Below, in pieces: positions 32,516 through 46,738 of a stretch of DNA of 64,000 nucleotides. Numbering within the stretch: the first letter of the stretch is position 1; each line of letters begins with the position of its first letter. The notes under the pieces were generated by a model. The model did not search any database and had not been told where the DNA came from. It saw only the letters and a list, made by a program, of their open reading frames with translations. Both the position numbers and the translations under genes were made by a program. Location of the stretch: NCBI GenBank assembly GCA_025677825.1, contig JAIXMO010000076.1:37671-101670 (forward strand), read 5' to 3'. The stretch is from Helicostylum pulchrum (taxonomy: Eukaryota > Mucoromycota > Mucoromycetes > Mucorales > Mucoraceae).

Positions 32516-35500
32516 AGTAATAGCGCAAAAGTTGAAAAAGGGAAATATATTTTTTATGTCTTTTTTTTTTTAAAAAAAAAAGGGGGTAGTAGTATTGGCA
32601 TCGTGCTGATAAGAAAGAGACCGTACAATAGTATAATGTCTCTCATGCAAGTTTTAAGAATGAAATCAAGTATAATTGTCGATCGTATAGTATAATAATA
32701 AACCTCCAAACAAGCACATATAATCTGGCATAAATATAGTAAATGTTTTTTTGTATGAATCAAAGCCTTGTATTCTTTTATAGGCTGTATTTACTACACA
32801 AGGCTCATGATGCTTACTACTCTCGCAGTGACCAGTTACTATACGGCTGCTAAATGCTTGGGTAAGTATATTTAAATTATTTACTTTTAACTGCACTACT
32901 TGGAAACTGTCGCTTGTTTTTATCTATCGATATATTAGAAAATCACATTATATTGCCACTCGTAATAAACCCTAAAAAAAAAACTATAAAAAATGCTTGC
33001 ACAGCTAAATTATCCAACAACAGAACTCTAACTAAGTTTCTTTAAGAAGCTTCTAAAATAAAAGCAAAAAAAAAAGGTACCAAAACTTTTTATTGGTCCG
33101 GAGTTTTCAGTAAATATCCCATTTTAAAAGGAAAAGTACGTCGCTGTACTACTTCGGGCATTAAAAGAAAATAGTTTTAGCATGAAAATAGGTCATACGA
33201 AAATAAAAAATGATGGCATTTTTTTAAATGACATGGTAACTAGTTCATCCCCTTCTCTTTCCCGATCAAGTTAAGTATTTTTAATACGACAAAATCGCTT
33301 TTTTTTTTTTGATCTTGGCAGTTAAATCAAACGAGTTTTAATATGAATATGCACTATGAGAGAGAAGAGGGTTGACGAGTGGTAAAAAAAAAGTAGCATA
33401 TAATAAAATTTCCCCTTTCCCCCTCTCACCTCCGTTTATGCAACTTTCTTTTTTATTAGGCTTACGGGAAATTAAAGTATTCAAATATGTCAAGAAGCAT
33501 ATATAAATCGCACTGATAAGTATTTAAAAAAAGGCAGGGTAAAAAAAAAAAAATGATACTGTATAAGCCCTTTGTGTGTGCGTGTATAAGCCCTTTGTGC
33601 GTGCGTGTGTATGGGAGACACACGAAACTTATAAAAGTCCATAATAAAATATTTTACCTTACAACTTGGACCAAAGGGAATAATAATAAAAAAAGAAAGG
33701 GGAGAGTATAGAGTTTGGGGCTCATCATCGAATCGCTGTTTTTTTTATAATTATAGTATAAATCAGTTGAAATCCCTTGTATGTGTGCGTATATACGTGA
33801 TATAAAAAAAAAATCCATGTACCTTCTAAACTTGCACTTTTTTTTTTTAAAAAAAAAAAGAGAGAGGGGACTTGTATCTTTCTTTTTTCCTCCCCCCTTA
33901 CTAAACTTGAAATCAATGGCGAGATCAATTCTATCTGCACAAGCAAGCAGATAATTTTTTTTTATTGTCCTTTTTGGAGGGAGGAAAGGGTTCCGGTAAA
34001 TCCGAAAAGGAAAAACGTCAATTTTCCGCTTAAACTTACAAAAAATAAAAGTAGTAAATTTTCTTTTAATAGCTTTCAAATGCCAAGTATTCATTTTTTT
34101 TACTTTGTTACGTTTCTTGAAGGTATTCTTTTGTTTGGATGGGAACATGGCAAAGTGCTCTAGTGTGCTGATCTTTAATTAACGTGTTTATATTATAAAT
34201 AGCCAAAATAACATGATATACACATGTGGCAAAGTATACACGACAATCTGTTTATTGTTTGTTTACATTTTATAAAATCCAATGAAAAGCCCCACTTTCA
34301 AATGCAGTTACTTTTTTCTTTTCACTGTTGCAAGTGTATATAATAATAAAAAAAACCAATTGTGATGTATATTCATTAAACATACGTAACCATGTACTTT
34401 ATTTCATTCCTTTCTTCCCGTGGCTGTGTTGAAATCATGTGCTGTATGTAGAACTGAACCATGTAATTTTTTTTTTTCGGCCTTTACGCTTTTATTGATT
34501 GTTATTGTACATGTGCCATGTCGATCCAAACATTTACAGCACTTTATTGTTATATAGCTCTAGTGATGAAACTCAAAAAGGGGTGGAAATTTTATCTTAA
34601 TTATACTATTTCCAGTCAAGTTTCCCTTTTTTATGTGTATCAAGTGCATTTTTTTTTTTTTACTAACGATTTTTTTTTTTTACTTTTTCTGATAAAGTTG
34701 TATATATAAAATAAACTCGTTACTAGTCAATCAATTGGATAATGCACATGTATACAATTGGCAGTACCTTTAGTATGATTTAAATGATTACTACAAATAC
34801 TAGACGTAAATACAGATGCCTCCGTAGAGGGCAAAGCTTATTTTATATAAAATTAAACTACCAGTTTATTACATGTAGAGAAAGGGTAAATATTTAATGA
34901 TACAAATGAGAGGCAAAAAAAAAAAAAGAGAGAGTGAGAGATGTTGGTAGAAAAGCAAATCTATAATTAGTTTTTATATGTATAAACCTACATATAAAAA
35001 ATAATAATAGTAATACATTAGATAGCTTTTAATATAAACACTTGGTTGCATTTTATTCACCAGAACTAGTCTATTTAGTTTATAACAATGAGCACTTGAG
35101 CACGGGCATGAATACAGTTATATATATTAAATAATTAATAAATGGTATACACAAACAAGCAAAACAGACAGGCAGTCGTTATATCATTTACTATGCGTGC
35201 CACCTTTCTCCTATTTTTATATATATATAAATAAATTTTTGCATATTCTTTTTTTTTATTATGAGGAGGTAAATATTATCCTGTCATTTCAATTTTAATT
35301 TGCATATTCTTACATCTAATTCTGAAAGCAGATTGTTTAAGTCCGCGTATACGCAGAAAAACCGCGGAGTAACATCAACTTGGATTTAAAGTGTCTAATA
35401 ATATTAGGCTTTTTTTTTATGGGGGGCTGATTCTATGGGAGGTGTATACATTTACGATTTTTAGAAAGAAAAGGGATCTTTGGGTTGTTATATAATTGAC

Positions 35501-36043
35501 AGATAGGTTTTAGCGATAAAAAAAGGAAAATCAATTAACAACAACTAATTTAAAAATTTTAGCGCGGGCTTTTCCCGAATTACTGTCACGAAGATTTTTT
35601 TTACTGCTTTTTTTTTTCATTTAATTTATAGCTGACAAACATATAAATGGTTAAATTTCAATTCAATGCCATTATTAACATGATATATAATATCACAAGT
35701 TATATGTATATAATATATGCAGCCTATCTACTCGGTATTGATAAAGTATATAGAAAAAAAAAAGCGCATATTTTAATGTGGTTGTTGATCCCGCGACATT
35801 TGCTGTTATTTAGAATGGACTGTCAAATTCTCGTATACAATGTGACACCCACACTATTGTTAAACCACATGGTTTTACACAAAAAATTCATTGATGATAA
35901 TATTTAATTAGTTTATTATCGTATATAACATTATACAAAAAAAAAAACGCTTCACTTTAGAAAAAAAGGAGGGTTCTGTGGGGGGGATAGATACAAGATG
36001 AAATAATAATAATAAAAGCGGGAATTATCCTATTTTTTTTTTT
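32516..36043. other. 3.5-kb gene-poor A/T-rich region with repeat debris
   Basis: Contains a segment (about 32580-32990) whose two ends resemble those of the kelch-spacer segment: GATAAGAAAGAGACCGTACAATAG near 32608 and CATTATATTGCCACTCGTAATA at 32946. There is a short direct duplication of TATAAGCCCTTTGTG at 33562 and 33583, many T/A runs, and a 10-bp-scale inverted repeat CCGCG...CGCGG at 35343-35368. ORFs here (for example 33654-34148 minus, 35647 plus) are Lys/Phe-rich and not protein-like. No RNA gene is recognised. Confidence 0.5.
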
Positions 36044-38105
36044 TTACTGCGATAATTTAACAGACTTGACAACGTTTGTCTTTACACCACTCATTTCACC
36101 ACCATAACCAGAAGTTTGAGGCTTGACAACAGCTCTTGTAGAAGACAACTTCTTCATTTGCTTAGCATACTTGTTTCTATGCTTAACACGAGCATTTCTG
36201 TTCTCCTTCTTACGATGAGGAGTCAAACCCTTATTCTTCAAGATCTTATAAGTGGCCAAACGCTTTTGACCCTCATTGACTTGAGTCTCGCGACTCTCAA
36301 TAGCAGGTCTATCAGCTTCATATGCTTCCAACTTGGATTGCTTAAGAGCTTCTTTGCCGGCAACGACTTCTGAATAATATTCTTCATCTGAATCTGCTTT
36401 ACCGTTACGAACTTCATCAGCAGCAGCTGCATCATCTTCGTCCCAGTCGTTATTATCCAAATCGGCTGATGTATCTTTAGGTTGAGCAACACCCTTACGC
36501 TCTTGCTTAACACGATCTCTGTATGGTAAATCGACATCACCTTGATATTTGTTAGAGTTTCTGGCTTGTTTAGAATCAATCTTGGCAACATAATCTCTAA
36601 TAGATTTCTTCTTGATGATTTTATCTTCCATATCAACTTCGTCCAATGCTTCCAATTCTCCAAAGTCATCTGTAACTGTTCTCTTACGTTTCTTGGCTGC
36701 CTTCTTAAGACTCTTGAATTCTTCTTCAATATCTTGAATTTCGTTCAAAATATCTTGTTCGTTTTCAGACTCTTCTTGCTCAGATTCTTGTAAATCATCA
36801 GAGATGTCAGAATCTTCTTGTACAGGAGTGAATTTAACTGACTTCTTTGGTGACTTTGTCTTTTTCTCGCGCTTTTCAACAACGGCAGCTTCCTCCTCTT
36901 CTTCTTCTTCTTCTTCTTCTTCATCTTCTAATTCAGTTACAAGGTCTTGAATATCATCTTGAAGTTTCTCTTCTAATACATCTAACTTCTCTAATGTTTG
37001 ACGGAGCTTAAATAATGCTTGGATGACAGGATGATCACGAATATCTTTTGTTTCTGATGCCTTTAATGCAAAATAAAATGAAATGTTTGTCATATAGTTC
37101 ATGAGTGTTTGGTATTTAAACAAAATAAATTGAGCTGTTTCGTCTTGTTCTTTTCCTCTAGCTTGAATTCTATAATGGTACAGAGTGTTAATATATGTAT
37201 ATACACATATACATGCTACAGTGATTTAACTTACTTTTGAACAATAGATTCTAAAAGCTTGACTCCTTCAACATTCTCTTTAAATTCATCAAGTAAATCA
37301 ATCAATTCGGGTGATTCGTTTTGGATAATCTTTAATTTCTCTTTGATAGGAAGGTTTTTACGACGCTTTTCAATCTTTAATTTACTATATATATCTAGCA
37401 TTAGAAAACGATATGTGTATACATGAAACAAACAAAATGCTTACTCGAATGAAATATCTTCCAAATCTTTACTAACATCTTCAACCAACTTTCTATCGGC
37501 TTCAACATCTTCATTATTACCAAGACCCCAACCAGATAAAGCATCATCTACGAAATCTGCTTCATCCATATGTGAAAGGTGCTCCTTTTGAATTCTTAAA
37601 GCTTCCTCTTCCTCTTCACGCATCTCATCGAGATCGCTACCTTCATCAGCATCATAATATGCCTTTTTAGAGGTGCCCCAAGTTTTATCTTCAACTTCTT
37701 CCTCTTCTTGTTGTCCAATAATCTCATCTTCTGAAAGCTCTTCATCGGAATCAAGACCATCTAAAGCGTAGATCTCGCGATCACTTTCCTCTATAAATAA
37801 TAATCTATATTAATATCATTTCACTGATTAAAGAAAAAAAAATGGTAGGTCTAACCTTGTTCACTTTCTTGATTGTTGTTGTTTAAAAGAATCTTTTCTC
37901 TATCGTCATGAACTATTTAAACAATAATAAAAATAAATTGACAGGTCCCTTACTTTTTCTTTTTTAAAAGATTCAACTTACACTCGTCCTCTGAATCGTG
38001 TTCAACATCGTTCCATGTTCTAATAGCTTTAATTTTATCTTCTTTAGTTGAGCTGCTGTTGTTATCTGCTCCGTCACGGAATACGGGTGTCTTCTTTTTG
38101 CCCAT
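36044..38105 (-). CDS. SAS10: Sas10/Utp3, small-subunit processome protein
   Basis: Nucleolar component of the SSU processome needed for 18S rRNA maturation. Five exons (38105-37982, 37912-37856, 37790-37445, 37384-37235, 37169-36044) give 600 aa. The N-terminus is basic, then acidic with EEEE and DED runs. A Sas10/Utp3/C1D helical domain spans the exon 4-5 junction (about residues 185-265: PELIDLLDEFKENV, QFILFKYQTLMNYMTNISFYFALKA). The hallmark Sas10 C-terminal domain is complete: KRLATYKILKNKGLTPHRKK, NARVKHRNKY, TRAVVKP, YGGEMSGVKTNVVKSVKL. The first intron splits the Glu-Phe of DEFHDDREKI. Intron 2 has the donor GTTAGA, the least canonical in this gene. Divergent from BUD13 by 201 bp. 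Confidence 0.95.
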
Positions 38106-38306
38106 AATGAATCTATAATGAAGAAGGAATAAAGTAGGAAACAAAAAAAAATAAAAAAAAATAAAAAAAAAGTAAATTAAAAAAATCAAACGTGTGGCTT
38201 ATAGAGCGTAACTCAAAAACGCAGTCCGAGCTCAAATTCGCGCAGTATACACATGCAAAAAAAAAACCTAACGTCTCTCTTTGTCAAACAGATAAAATAA
38301 AATAAA
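38106..38306. promoter_or_regulatory. Shared divergent promoter SAS10 / BUD13
   Basis: 201 bp between the two start codons, A-rich, with GCGC/CGCAG elements in the middle (around 38215-38245). Pairing of a ribosome-biogenesis and a splicing gene suggests co-regulation. No specific factor site is identified. Confidence 0.5.
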
Positions 38307-39456
38307 ATGGAAGGTATTGACCGTGACGAAATTCTAAAGCAAAAGTATTTAGCTCGTGGACCAGGCGATGCAGCGACGAAAGCATACATTGCGTCTAAAT
38401 ATTTAAGTCACGACGATGGTACAAAAAAGAAGAGAAAGAAGAAGTCGAGTAATAGTACGCGAGGCAAAAAAATTGGCAACATTGGTATTATTGATGAAGA
38501 AGATATGGAGTGGAAAACTTCGGCAGAATCCAAGGACGAACTGAAAAGGATAAAAGAGGAACAACAACAATTGGAACGAGAAGCTATTGCCAATGCAGGA
38601 GGTATGTTTTTAGGAGCCACAAGTAATTGGCAAACTGTTAGAGAAGGAGAACAAGAGGTAGAGTCAGATGAAGAACCTGTCATTGTAAATCAGGAGGAGC
38701 AAGATAATGTTCCTCGAATGTCAAATGGGCAAAGAGCTGGTATATTGACAAAAGCAGAAATTAAAGCAGAGGCAGAAAAAGCACGAGAAATAGAGAAAAG
38801 AGCATCAGAAAAACTTAAAAAGGAAAGTCAAGGAGAAAACTCGGAAACAGTATATCGTGATAACACTGGTCGTAAAGTAGACCCAAAGATAAAAAGAGCA
38901 GAGGAGGCAAGAAAGAGAAAAGAGGAAATAGAAAAGGCAGCAAGAAGGATGGAGTGGGGAAAGGGGTTAGTTCAAAGAAAGGAAGCTGAAGAAGAAAAGA
39001 GACGTCTCAATGAGGAAAAAGACAAGCCAATGGCGAGGTACAATAATGATATTAATAATAATATAAGGAGACTTGAGACTAACAGTTTTTTTTTTTTTTT
39101 TTAAAAAAAAAAAGGTATGCTGATGATGAAGATCTTAATGACGAGTTGAAAGAAAGAGAACGTTGGAATGACCCAGCGGCCGGATTCCTGACAGTAAGTG
39201 TACAACATAGATTTTTATTTTATTTTATATTGACCATAGTATACTGTAGAAAAAGACTAGTAAATCAAAGGGTAAACGACTAGTACGACCAGCATATAAA
39301 GGGGCGTGGAAGCCAAATAGATTTATGATTGCACCTGGCTACCGCTGGGATGGAGTTGATAGATCGACTGGATTTGAAGATACCTTTTTATTGCAACAAA
39401 ACCAAACAAAGTCCCGAGCAGCGGAAGCTCATGCGTGGGCCACTGAAGATATGTGA
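38307..39456 (+). CDS. BUD13: Bud13/Cwc26, RES-complex splicing factor
   Basis: Spliceosomal RES complex subunit that helps retain and splice pre-mRNA in the nucleus. Exons 38307-39037, 39115-39193 and 39250-39456 give 338 aa. The start [18 protein letters not shown] is family-typical in having a KxKYL segment. The central part is Lys/Glu-rich coiled coil (about 60-230). The conserved C-terminal core is assembled from all three exons: [23 protein letters not shown], then [44 protein letters not shown], and a final [15 protein letters not shown]. Intron 1 contains a 17-T/11-A run at its 3' end. It is opposite SAS10. Confidence 0.94.
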
Positions 39457-40072
39457 ATGGGGTTTAGTTTTGTTTCCCCCCCCCCCCCCCCCTTATAAAT
39501 AAAATATATATATATTTATATATAACTACATACATACATTTGAATCTCCTCCACAAGTTAAGTTATACTCCTCTTTTGAGAAAAAGAAAAGAAAAAGTGT
39601 GCTCCTATTTTTTCAATATATGAAAGTTCCAAGGGGATTTTTTTTTTTTTTTCCTTAGTAGTTTAGTTTGTTAGTAAAGTTTGGACCTTACATGTATAAT
39701 CCATTTTTAAATTTATACATTACATACACATTACATATTGAATTTTGTATTTATAAATTTTCAAGGAAATTGTCAATAGGTTTCAACTAAATGTAAAAAA
39801 GATCTGCATCACATCAAGACAACGAACACATAATAAGGAAGATCATGATTTATCCCTTTGTATTTTTATTTATAATTATTTTCCCTTTTTTTTTTTTCCT
39901 TTTTTTTTTTTTTTTCTTCTTTTGACACATATATAAAGGACGTCTAATTTCATGTCAATTCCCTAAAAAAAAACATTTAAAATAATTACATTTTTATTTA
40001 TTTTTTACTTTCCTTACTGCTATATCAGCCACCACTTCTTTATATATTTCTTCTTTTTTATAACCTACAACA
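39457..40072. other. Intergenic
   Basis: C16 run just after the BUD13 stop, TATATA stretches, T-runs of 14-15 and a short CT-rich leader before the homeobox gene. No other gene. Confidence 0.5.
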
Positions 40073-40651
40073 ATGCGTTCCTCTACTTGCACTTTACCTC
40101 CTCTTTCTGATCTTTTTTTGAATAATAGTAATAATGCTACTTCTACCGCTTCTCGTTCTTCATCGTCAGTACTCAACATTGCAAATTTATTATCATCTCC
40201 TACTCCAAACCACCATTATTACAATAACTCAGCTGCAGCAGTTCATGAGCGTAATTTAAAGGCAAAAAGAAAGAGGGCTTCACCTAACCAATTGGTCGTT
40301 TTAAACCGTATATTCGCTCAAACTTACTTTCCTTCAACAGAAATTCGTATTGAACTTGGAAAACAATTAGGTATGAGTCCACGTACCGTACAAATTTGGT
40401 TTCAAAATAAGCGTCAAGCACTTCGTTCTCGTGGACGTCATACACCCGATTCACCTACTTCCTTCTATCTTCCTCCCATTTCTCCACCTAGATCTCCTCC
40501 AACTGATCTGCGTTTTCATCACTTTCAAGATCAATCCAATTTCTCTTTACCTCCATTAAGACTCGTTTCTCCACAACAGCATTGTAGTCCTCCAACATTA
40601 TCATATCCCAGTCCAAATTCTATCGATCATCTTCCTTACAGAGATTATTAA
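40073..40651 (+). CDS. Homeodomain transcription factor
   Basis: Intronless, 192 aa. The homeodomain lies at about residues 62-122: KRKRASPNQLVVLNRIF, then FPSTEIRIELGKQLGMS and the third recognition helix PRTVQIWFQNKRQALRSR, with the invariant W-F-x-N-R/K core (Trp, Phe, Asn). Flanks are Ser/Asn-rich (N-terminus) and Pro/Ser-rich (C-terminus, with SPPRSPP and SPQQHCSPP). It resembles small fungal homeodomain proteins such as Yox1/Pah1 types; the exact orthologue is uncertain. It is nuclear by inference. Long 3' A-runs and microsatellites follow. Confidence 0.93.
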   Translation: MRSSTCTLPPLSDLFLNNSNNATSTASRSSSSVLNIANLLSSPTPNHHYYNNSAAAVHERNLKAKRKRASPNQLVVLNRIFAQTYFPSTEIRIELGKQLGMSPRTVQIWFQNKRQALRSRGRHTPDSPTSFYLPPISPPRSPPTDLRFHHFQDQSNFSLPPLRLVSPQQHCSPPTLSYPSPNSIDHLPYRDY

Positions 40652-41348
40652 ATCACGCCAAAAAAAAAAAAAAAAAAAAATCGAATATACATATAACAAA
40701 AAAAAAACAAAAAAAAAACCTATACACATATAACCAAAAAAAAAAACACCACCACATCTTTTTGATGCCTTCCTTTTAGCAACAACAGCAACAACAGCAA
40801 CAACAGCAAAAAAAAATCCACTCGCTCCCTCTCTCTCTCTCTCTCTCTCTCTCTTTTCTTGTAATTTCGTCTATTATGTTTATTTCTCTCTCTTTATCAT
40901 GCTTCTTATTATGCTACATACTATTATATATTTGTATATGCCAATTTAATATATATCCAACTCTATTTATTCGTCTTTCTTGTGCAACTCTCTTTTTTTT
41001 TTTTTTCTTTTTTTTTTATTTTTCTTTTTTTCATTGTTTACCCCTTTTAATAAAAAGCCATTATAAATTATTCTTGTTGACCCCTTGAAAGTAAAATAGT
41101 CGTTTTTTATGTTATTCCGCGCAGAATTTTTTTTTTTTTTACTTGACAATATAAAAGACGACACAAAGCTCCTATACTTTTTTCTTCTCTTTTATATAAA
41201 ACTTGACTCCTGCATTGTTGTTTTTTGTTTGTTTTTTGTTTGTTTGTTTGTTTGTTTGTTTGTTTGTTTGTTTGTACACTATTTACATTAATATATTTTC
41301 TCGTTTGTACAACTATAATTTTAAATTATTTTGAGTTTTTTTGTCAGT

Positions 41349-41381
<33 letters not shown>

Positions 41382-43862
41382 ACGGACACAAAATCCATAT
41401 CTTCGGGTTAGTATAATATAAGGGAAATAGGGGATTGGTAGAATTAGATATACTCCTCAAAAAGAGAGAGAGAGGAAAAGTTGGTTTGTGTAAATGGTAT
41501 GGTATGTTGAAAAAGGGAATTGTTGTTTAATTGTGGCTACAATACGAATCAATATATGTGGACCAGTCCAATGGTTCGTAAGGATGAAAGGTAAATATAT
41601 AATGCTATATACATATATATAATAATAACCCTAGCTTTTTTCCTTTACAGTATACATTTTTATTTGACTTTGATTTAAAAGTAACAGAGTTACTTTGTTA
41701 AACTAGTCTTTTTATTTACCTACAACGTCATTTTGCACAGTTAATTAAAATATAATTGATCGCATACATAAAAAGCTAAAACAGACAAGTGCGACAAGGA
41801 GTAGATGGAAAAGAAAATGCTAATCTTGATTTATGTAAGTTTTGTTTGTACTCCAAGAACGAGGAAGGGATGTATGTGTGTTTGAGTAAAAAGATATTGG
41901 TATACGTTCTTTGAATGGCGTATAATATATACAAATATGGTATATACATGTTATTCTTATAGTTGTTGTATTAAGTAATTTATATAATCGACATGAATTA
42001 TTACTTATTAAACGGGTTAAATCTATTATACTCGTTATGTACGATGGAGATCATTAAATTCATAGAACAAGAAGAACTCGGGGGAATAACCGAGAAACTT
42101 AGAAGCTGGTGCGTATAATTTTTTTTTTTCGTGCCTCCTTTTTTCTTTATCCAACTTTTTCTATCCCTCTGAATTGATCAAATAAATAACACAGACCTCT
42201 TACATTGTCACAAATCTAGATACACGATTTTTGCTTTATTTATTTATTTACTCATTATTGTTCCTCTCCCTTATTTATTTTTTTATATTTTCGGTGCGTG
42301 CATTATATATAAAATAATGATAACAGTCTACTCTTTTGAGTGTGTGTATACTCATTTTTCCAATTATTGATCTCCTTGTCTTTTTTTTTTTTTTTAATCA
42401 AGCTTTTTTTATAAAACATAAAGAGAAAGAATCTCCCTTCTTCTTCTTATTCATATATAGTGCAGTATCATTGTTAGAATAATATACTTCTCTATAAATA
42501 AACAGAGATTATGGAATCAAACAATGCAAATGTAGGGTATAATGATTAGGAAAAACATGTTTTGGGAGGGGCTGTCTAGTAAAAATGAAAATATCGTTAT
42601 AAAATTGACTTTTTTGGATAATTTGTTCTCGTAGCCAGTAAAGTAATGATTTTGCTGTACATTACATATTCCATCCTTCGAGATCTTTTCGAGATCTTTT
42701 TTTTTCTTCTTGTTCTTCTTGTGTGTATATAGAGAAGCTTACCTGGTTGTACTTGACATGAAATATTTTTTTTTTGGGGGGGGGGGTTTACTTTGAAAGG
42801 GATTATGGTTATACATATACATGTATAAATATAGAGCCAAGAGCATGAAAAAAATGTATATGTTTGCGACTTACTAATGTAGTATATACTTCCTAAACAT
42901 CTTTTTAATATGTATAATGACATTTACTATTTCCTTGTCAAGTATGTGAACTTGATATATTTAATTTTTAGGAAAATACCAAAAAAAAAAAAAAAAAAGG
43001 GGTAGAAAAAAAAAAAAAGCTTATTAAAAACTTGTTTTCTTTATTCAATACCAGATTCCTCCTTTTTTTATATAACTTATTTTCTTTCATTTCTTCTTGA
43101 CAGACCAAGTCAGTAGGGAAGTGTCAATACATAGGGTCATTATTTTATTTTAATCACTTGGCAGTCAGATTTAAGAGTATTTTGCCTCTTTTATACATAT
43201 AAAAAAATCAGGTTTACTAGTCATGATAGGAGAATCAGTTCCCTAATTGGCATTGACAGTTTTCTTCCCCTCAATACGTAATTGAGCGTTTCGAGATATT
43301 TATTCTTTTAGTAGTCATCTAAATAAACAAGTTTACAGAGAGGTGGAATGTTAAAAAAAAAAAGTCCTTTTTTTACGCATAGGAGTCCTTTTTTTTTCCA
43401 ATTGCCGCAATTTCATTTTACTAGAGTTTTCTATCTCCTTAAAAATTCATCGTAATTTCACATATAATCATGTAAACAGAAACTCGTATCTATTGTTTCC
43501 GTAGATATAAAAAGTTAGAACATATGATGTACGTGCGTTTCATTAAAATCAATATGTAATTTTTACGTTATACTTATCGTAATCATTTTAACCTTTTTGT
43601 TACTGTTCAACTCTAAAATAAATAACCTTTTTTTTTTTTTTTTTTTCTACCGTTGAAATATTATTATATGTAATATTTTTTCTAATTCAATGTAACTTGA
43701 ACTTTTAATATTTCTGTTCTTCCCGGAAGTAAAAAGCTTGTACTACCATCCTACTGACTTTGTTTTTTTTTTGTTGGCTTACATCCTTATTTATTTATTT
43801 TTACTTCTTTTTCTCTTTTTTTCTTTTCTTCTTTACTAAAAAAAAAGAAGGGTAGTTTATAT
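40652..43862. other. 3.2-kb intergenic region with microsatellites
   Basis: (CAACAG)n near 40782, (CT)n near 40832, (GTTT)n at about 41222-41273, an A-run of about 30 at 41350-41379, a G-run near 42777 and many T-runs, some of them in 5'-UTR-like CT/T context directly before the myosin gene. Six-frame reading gives no protein-like ORF (the frames at 40876 and 42597 are Leu/Phe/Lys artefacts). I see no tRNA or snRNA pattern. Confidence 0.55.
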
Positions 43863-46688
43863 ATGGCCGATACGTTATCTTCGGGCGTTGCACAGGCAGT
43901 GCAAGTATTTATAAAAGGTACCAAAGCTTGGTTTGAAGACGAAGATGAGGCTTGGGTTTCAGCATCTGTTATTTCAAAAGAAGAATCAGGAACAGGCGTA
44001 AAAATTTTATTTCAAGATGACAAGGATGACGGAAGAGTAAAAAAAAAAACCAAACTCGTATAAATATATATAAAACGAAAAAAAAACTAAAATATTGTTG
44101 TCTTGTAGGAGCATGTTTTTGAAAGTACTTTTGCTTTACTTGAAAAACAAAAAGGTGCAAATTTACCGCCTTTAAGAAATCCTCCCAGGTTAGAAAATAC
44201 CGAGGATTTAACTGATTTGAGTTACTTGAACGAACCTTCAGGTAAAAATATATGTGTATATAATTCTATTTTATCGTGTATTCTTACAACTTTTTTTATT
44301 TTATAGTTTTAAATACTATTCGGGCTCGTTATTTTCAACGCAATATTTATACCTATTCTGGTATTGTCTTGATCGCTGCAAATCCGTTTGCTAGTGTTCC
44401 CTTATACGATCCAGATATCATCCAACAATATTCGGGTAAAAGGCGCGGTGAATTAGAACCTCATTTATTTGCAATTGCAGAAGATGCTTACAGATGCATG
44501 GTTAGAGAAAAATCAAATCAAACAGTTGTTGTTTCTGGTGAAAGGTAATGTTGTCATCATGTGGGGAAAGTTAAAAAAAAAAAAAACTAAACATTTTTTT
44601 TTTTTTTTAGTGGTGCTGGTAAAACTGTATCGGCTACACATATTATGAGATACTTTGCCACTGCAGATGATAAAGACTCTGGTAAAATAAAGGATGTAAC
44701 ACAGGGAATGACAGAGGTAGAAGAGCAAATTATGGGTAATTATTTTATTTTGTTACAAAAAAAAATAATCCAACTAAGCCCTGACTTTGTACCACCTACT
44801 ACTATTTATATTTATTTAGCCACAAATCCAATCATGGAATCATTTGGTAATGCAAAGACAACAAGAAATAACAACAGTTCAAGATTTGGTAAATATATCG
44901 AAGTAAGTACATACACACTTTTTAAAAAAATAAAAAGTGTACACTAAGTAACCTCTGATATATTAGATTCAATTTGATAATCGACAAAATATCGTTGGTG
45001 CCAAAATCAGAACTTACTTGTTAGAAAGATCCAGATTAATCTTTCAGCCTGAAGCGGAAAGAAATTATCACATCTTTTATCAACTCTGTGTCGGTTCACC
45101 TATCAATGAACGTAAACATCTTGAGTTGGGTGATTGGAGTAAATTTCATTACTTAAATCAAAGTGGTGTTGGATCTATTCCTGGTGTAGATGATGTCGCT
45201 GAATTTGAATCAACTCAAAAATCCCTTTCGTTAGTTGGTATTGCGGTCGAATCACAATGGCACATCTTTAAATTGTTGGCTGCGTTACTTCATATTGGTA
45301 ATATTGAAATTGGCGGACGTAACGATGCTACATTATCTGAAGACCAACCCGCTTTGATTACTGCAACCAAGTTACTTGGCATCAAAACTTCCGAGTTTAG
45401 AAAGTGGTTGGTTCGTAAACAAATGATTACGAGAAATGAAAAGATTGTGTCCAATTTAAGCCCTGTACAAGCTACTGTTGTCAGAGATTCAGTTGCTAAA
45501 TACATTTATGCTAGTTTGTTTGATTGGCTTGTCAAAGTCGTCAATGACAGTTTATCTTGTCAGATCGAGGGTCTTGTAGAAACATTTATTGGTGTATTGG
45601 ATATTTACGGTTTTGAACATTTCAAAAAGAATTCGTTTGAACAGTTTTGTATTAATTATGCAAATGAAAAATTGCAGCAACAATTTAATCAGCATGTATT
45701 TAAATTGGAGCAAGAAGAATATGTCAAGGAGAAAATCGATTGGAAGTTTATTGATTTCAGTGATAACCAAAAGTGTATTGAAGTCATTGAATCCAAATTG
45801 GGTATCTTGTCTTTATTAGATGAAGAATCAAGAATGCCATCCGGTACTGATCAGGGCTTCTGTAATAAGTTGTTTGCAAACTTTTCAGACCCAAAGTATA
45901 AAGATTATTTTAGAAAGCCAAGATTCTCTAATAGCGCTTTTACCGTGGTCCATTATGCTCACCCCGTAGAATATGATTCCGAAGGTTTTATTGATAAAAA
46001 TAAGGATACTGTACCTGACGAACTCTTGACATTGTTACAAAATGCCGATTCCCCCTTCTTGGTTGATATGTTGGCTACCGCTACCGCTGCTGCTTCGGCT
46101 GCTAGTCAGGAATCAAAACCTGCTCCTGTCAAAAAGATGGGTGGTATGGGTATTGCTAAAAAGCCTACCTTAGGTTCCATTTTCAAGGTAAAACTATAAA
46201 TTATTTCCGTTACTATTAAACATTTATACTAAACATTCTCTCTCTTTTTTTTTTTATATAGTTGTCTTTAATTAGTCTAATGGATACCATTAGCAAAACA
46301 AACGTACACTATATTCGTTGTATTAAACCAAACGAAGGAAAGATTCCTTGGGGTTTTGAACCTAATATGGTTTTATCTCAATTACGTGCTTGTGGTGTGT
46401 TGGAAACAATTCATATTAGTTGTGCTGGTTATCCTTCTAGATGGACATTTGAAGACTTTGCTGAAAGGTAAAATATATACATATATATATGTACGTATAA
46501 CGGGTTATATTTACTTCTAGTATTTATTTAGATTTTATGCACTTGTCAATTCACAATATTGGGATCCTAATCGTAGTCCAGATATTAACAAATTATGTAA
46601 CGTTATCTTGGACAAGTATATTAAAGATACCGATAAGTACCAAATCGGCCTTACCAAGATCTTTTTCCGCGCTGGCCAGGTAATACAT

Positions 46689-46738
<50 letters not shown>

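Noticed and set aside
33654..34148. 164-aa minus-strand ORF
   Set aside because: Lys/Phe-rich with no conserved pattern, composition like the surrounding A/T-rich DNA.
41225..41416. Cys/Leu/Phe/Val repeat ORF
   Set aside because: Translation of the (GTTT)n microsatellite.
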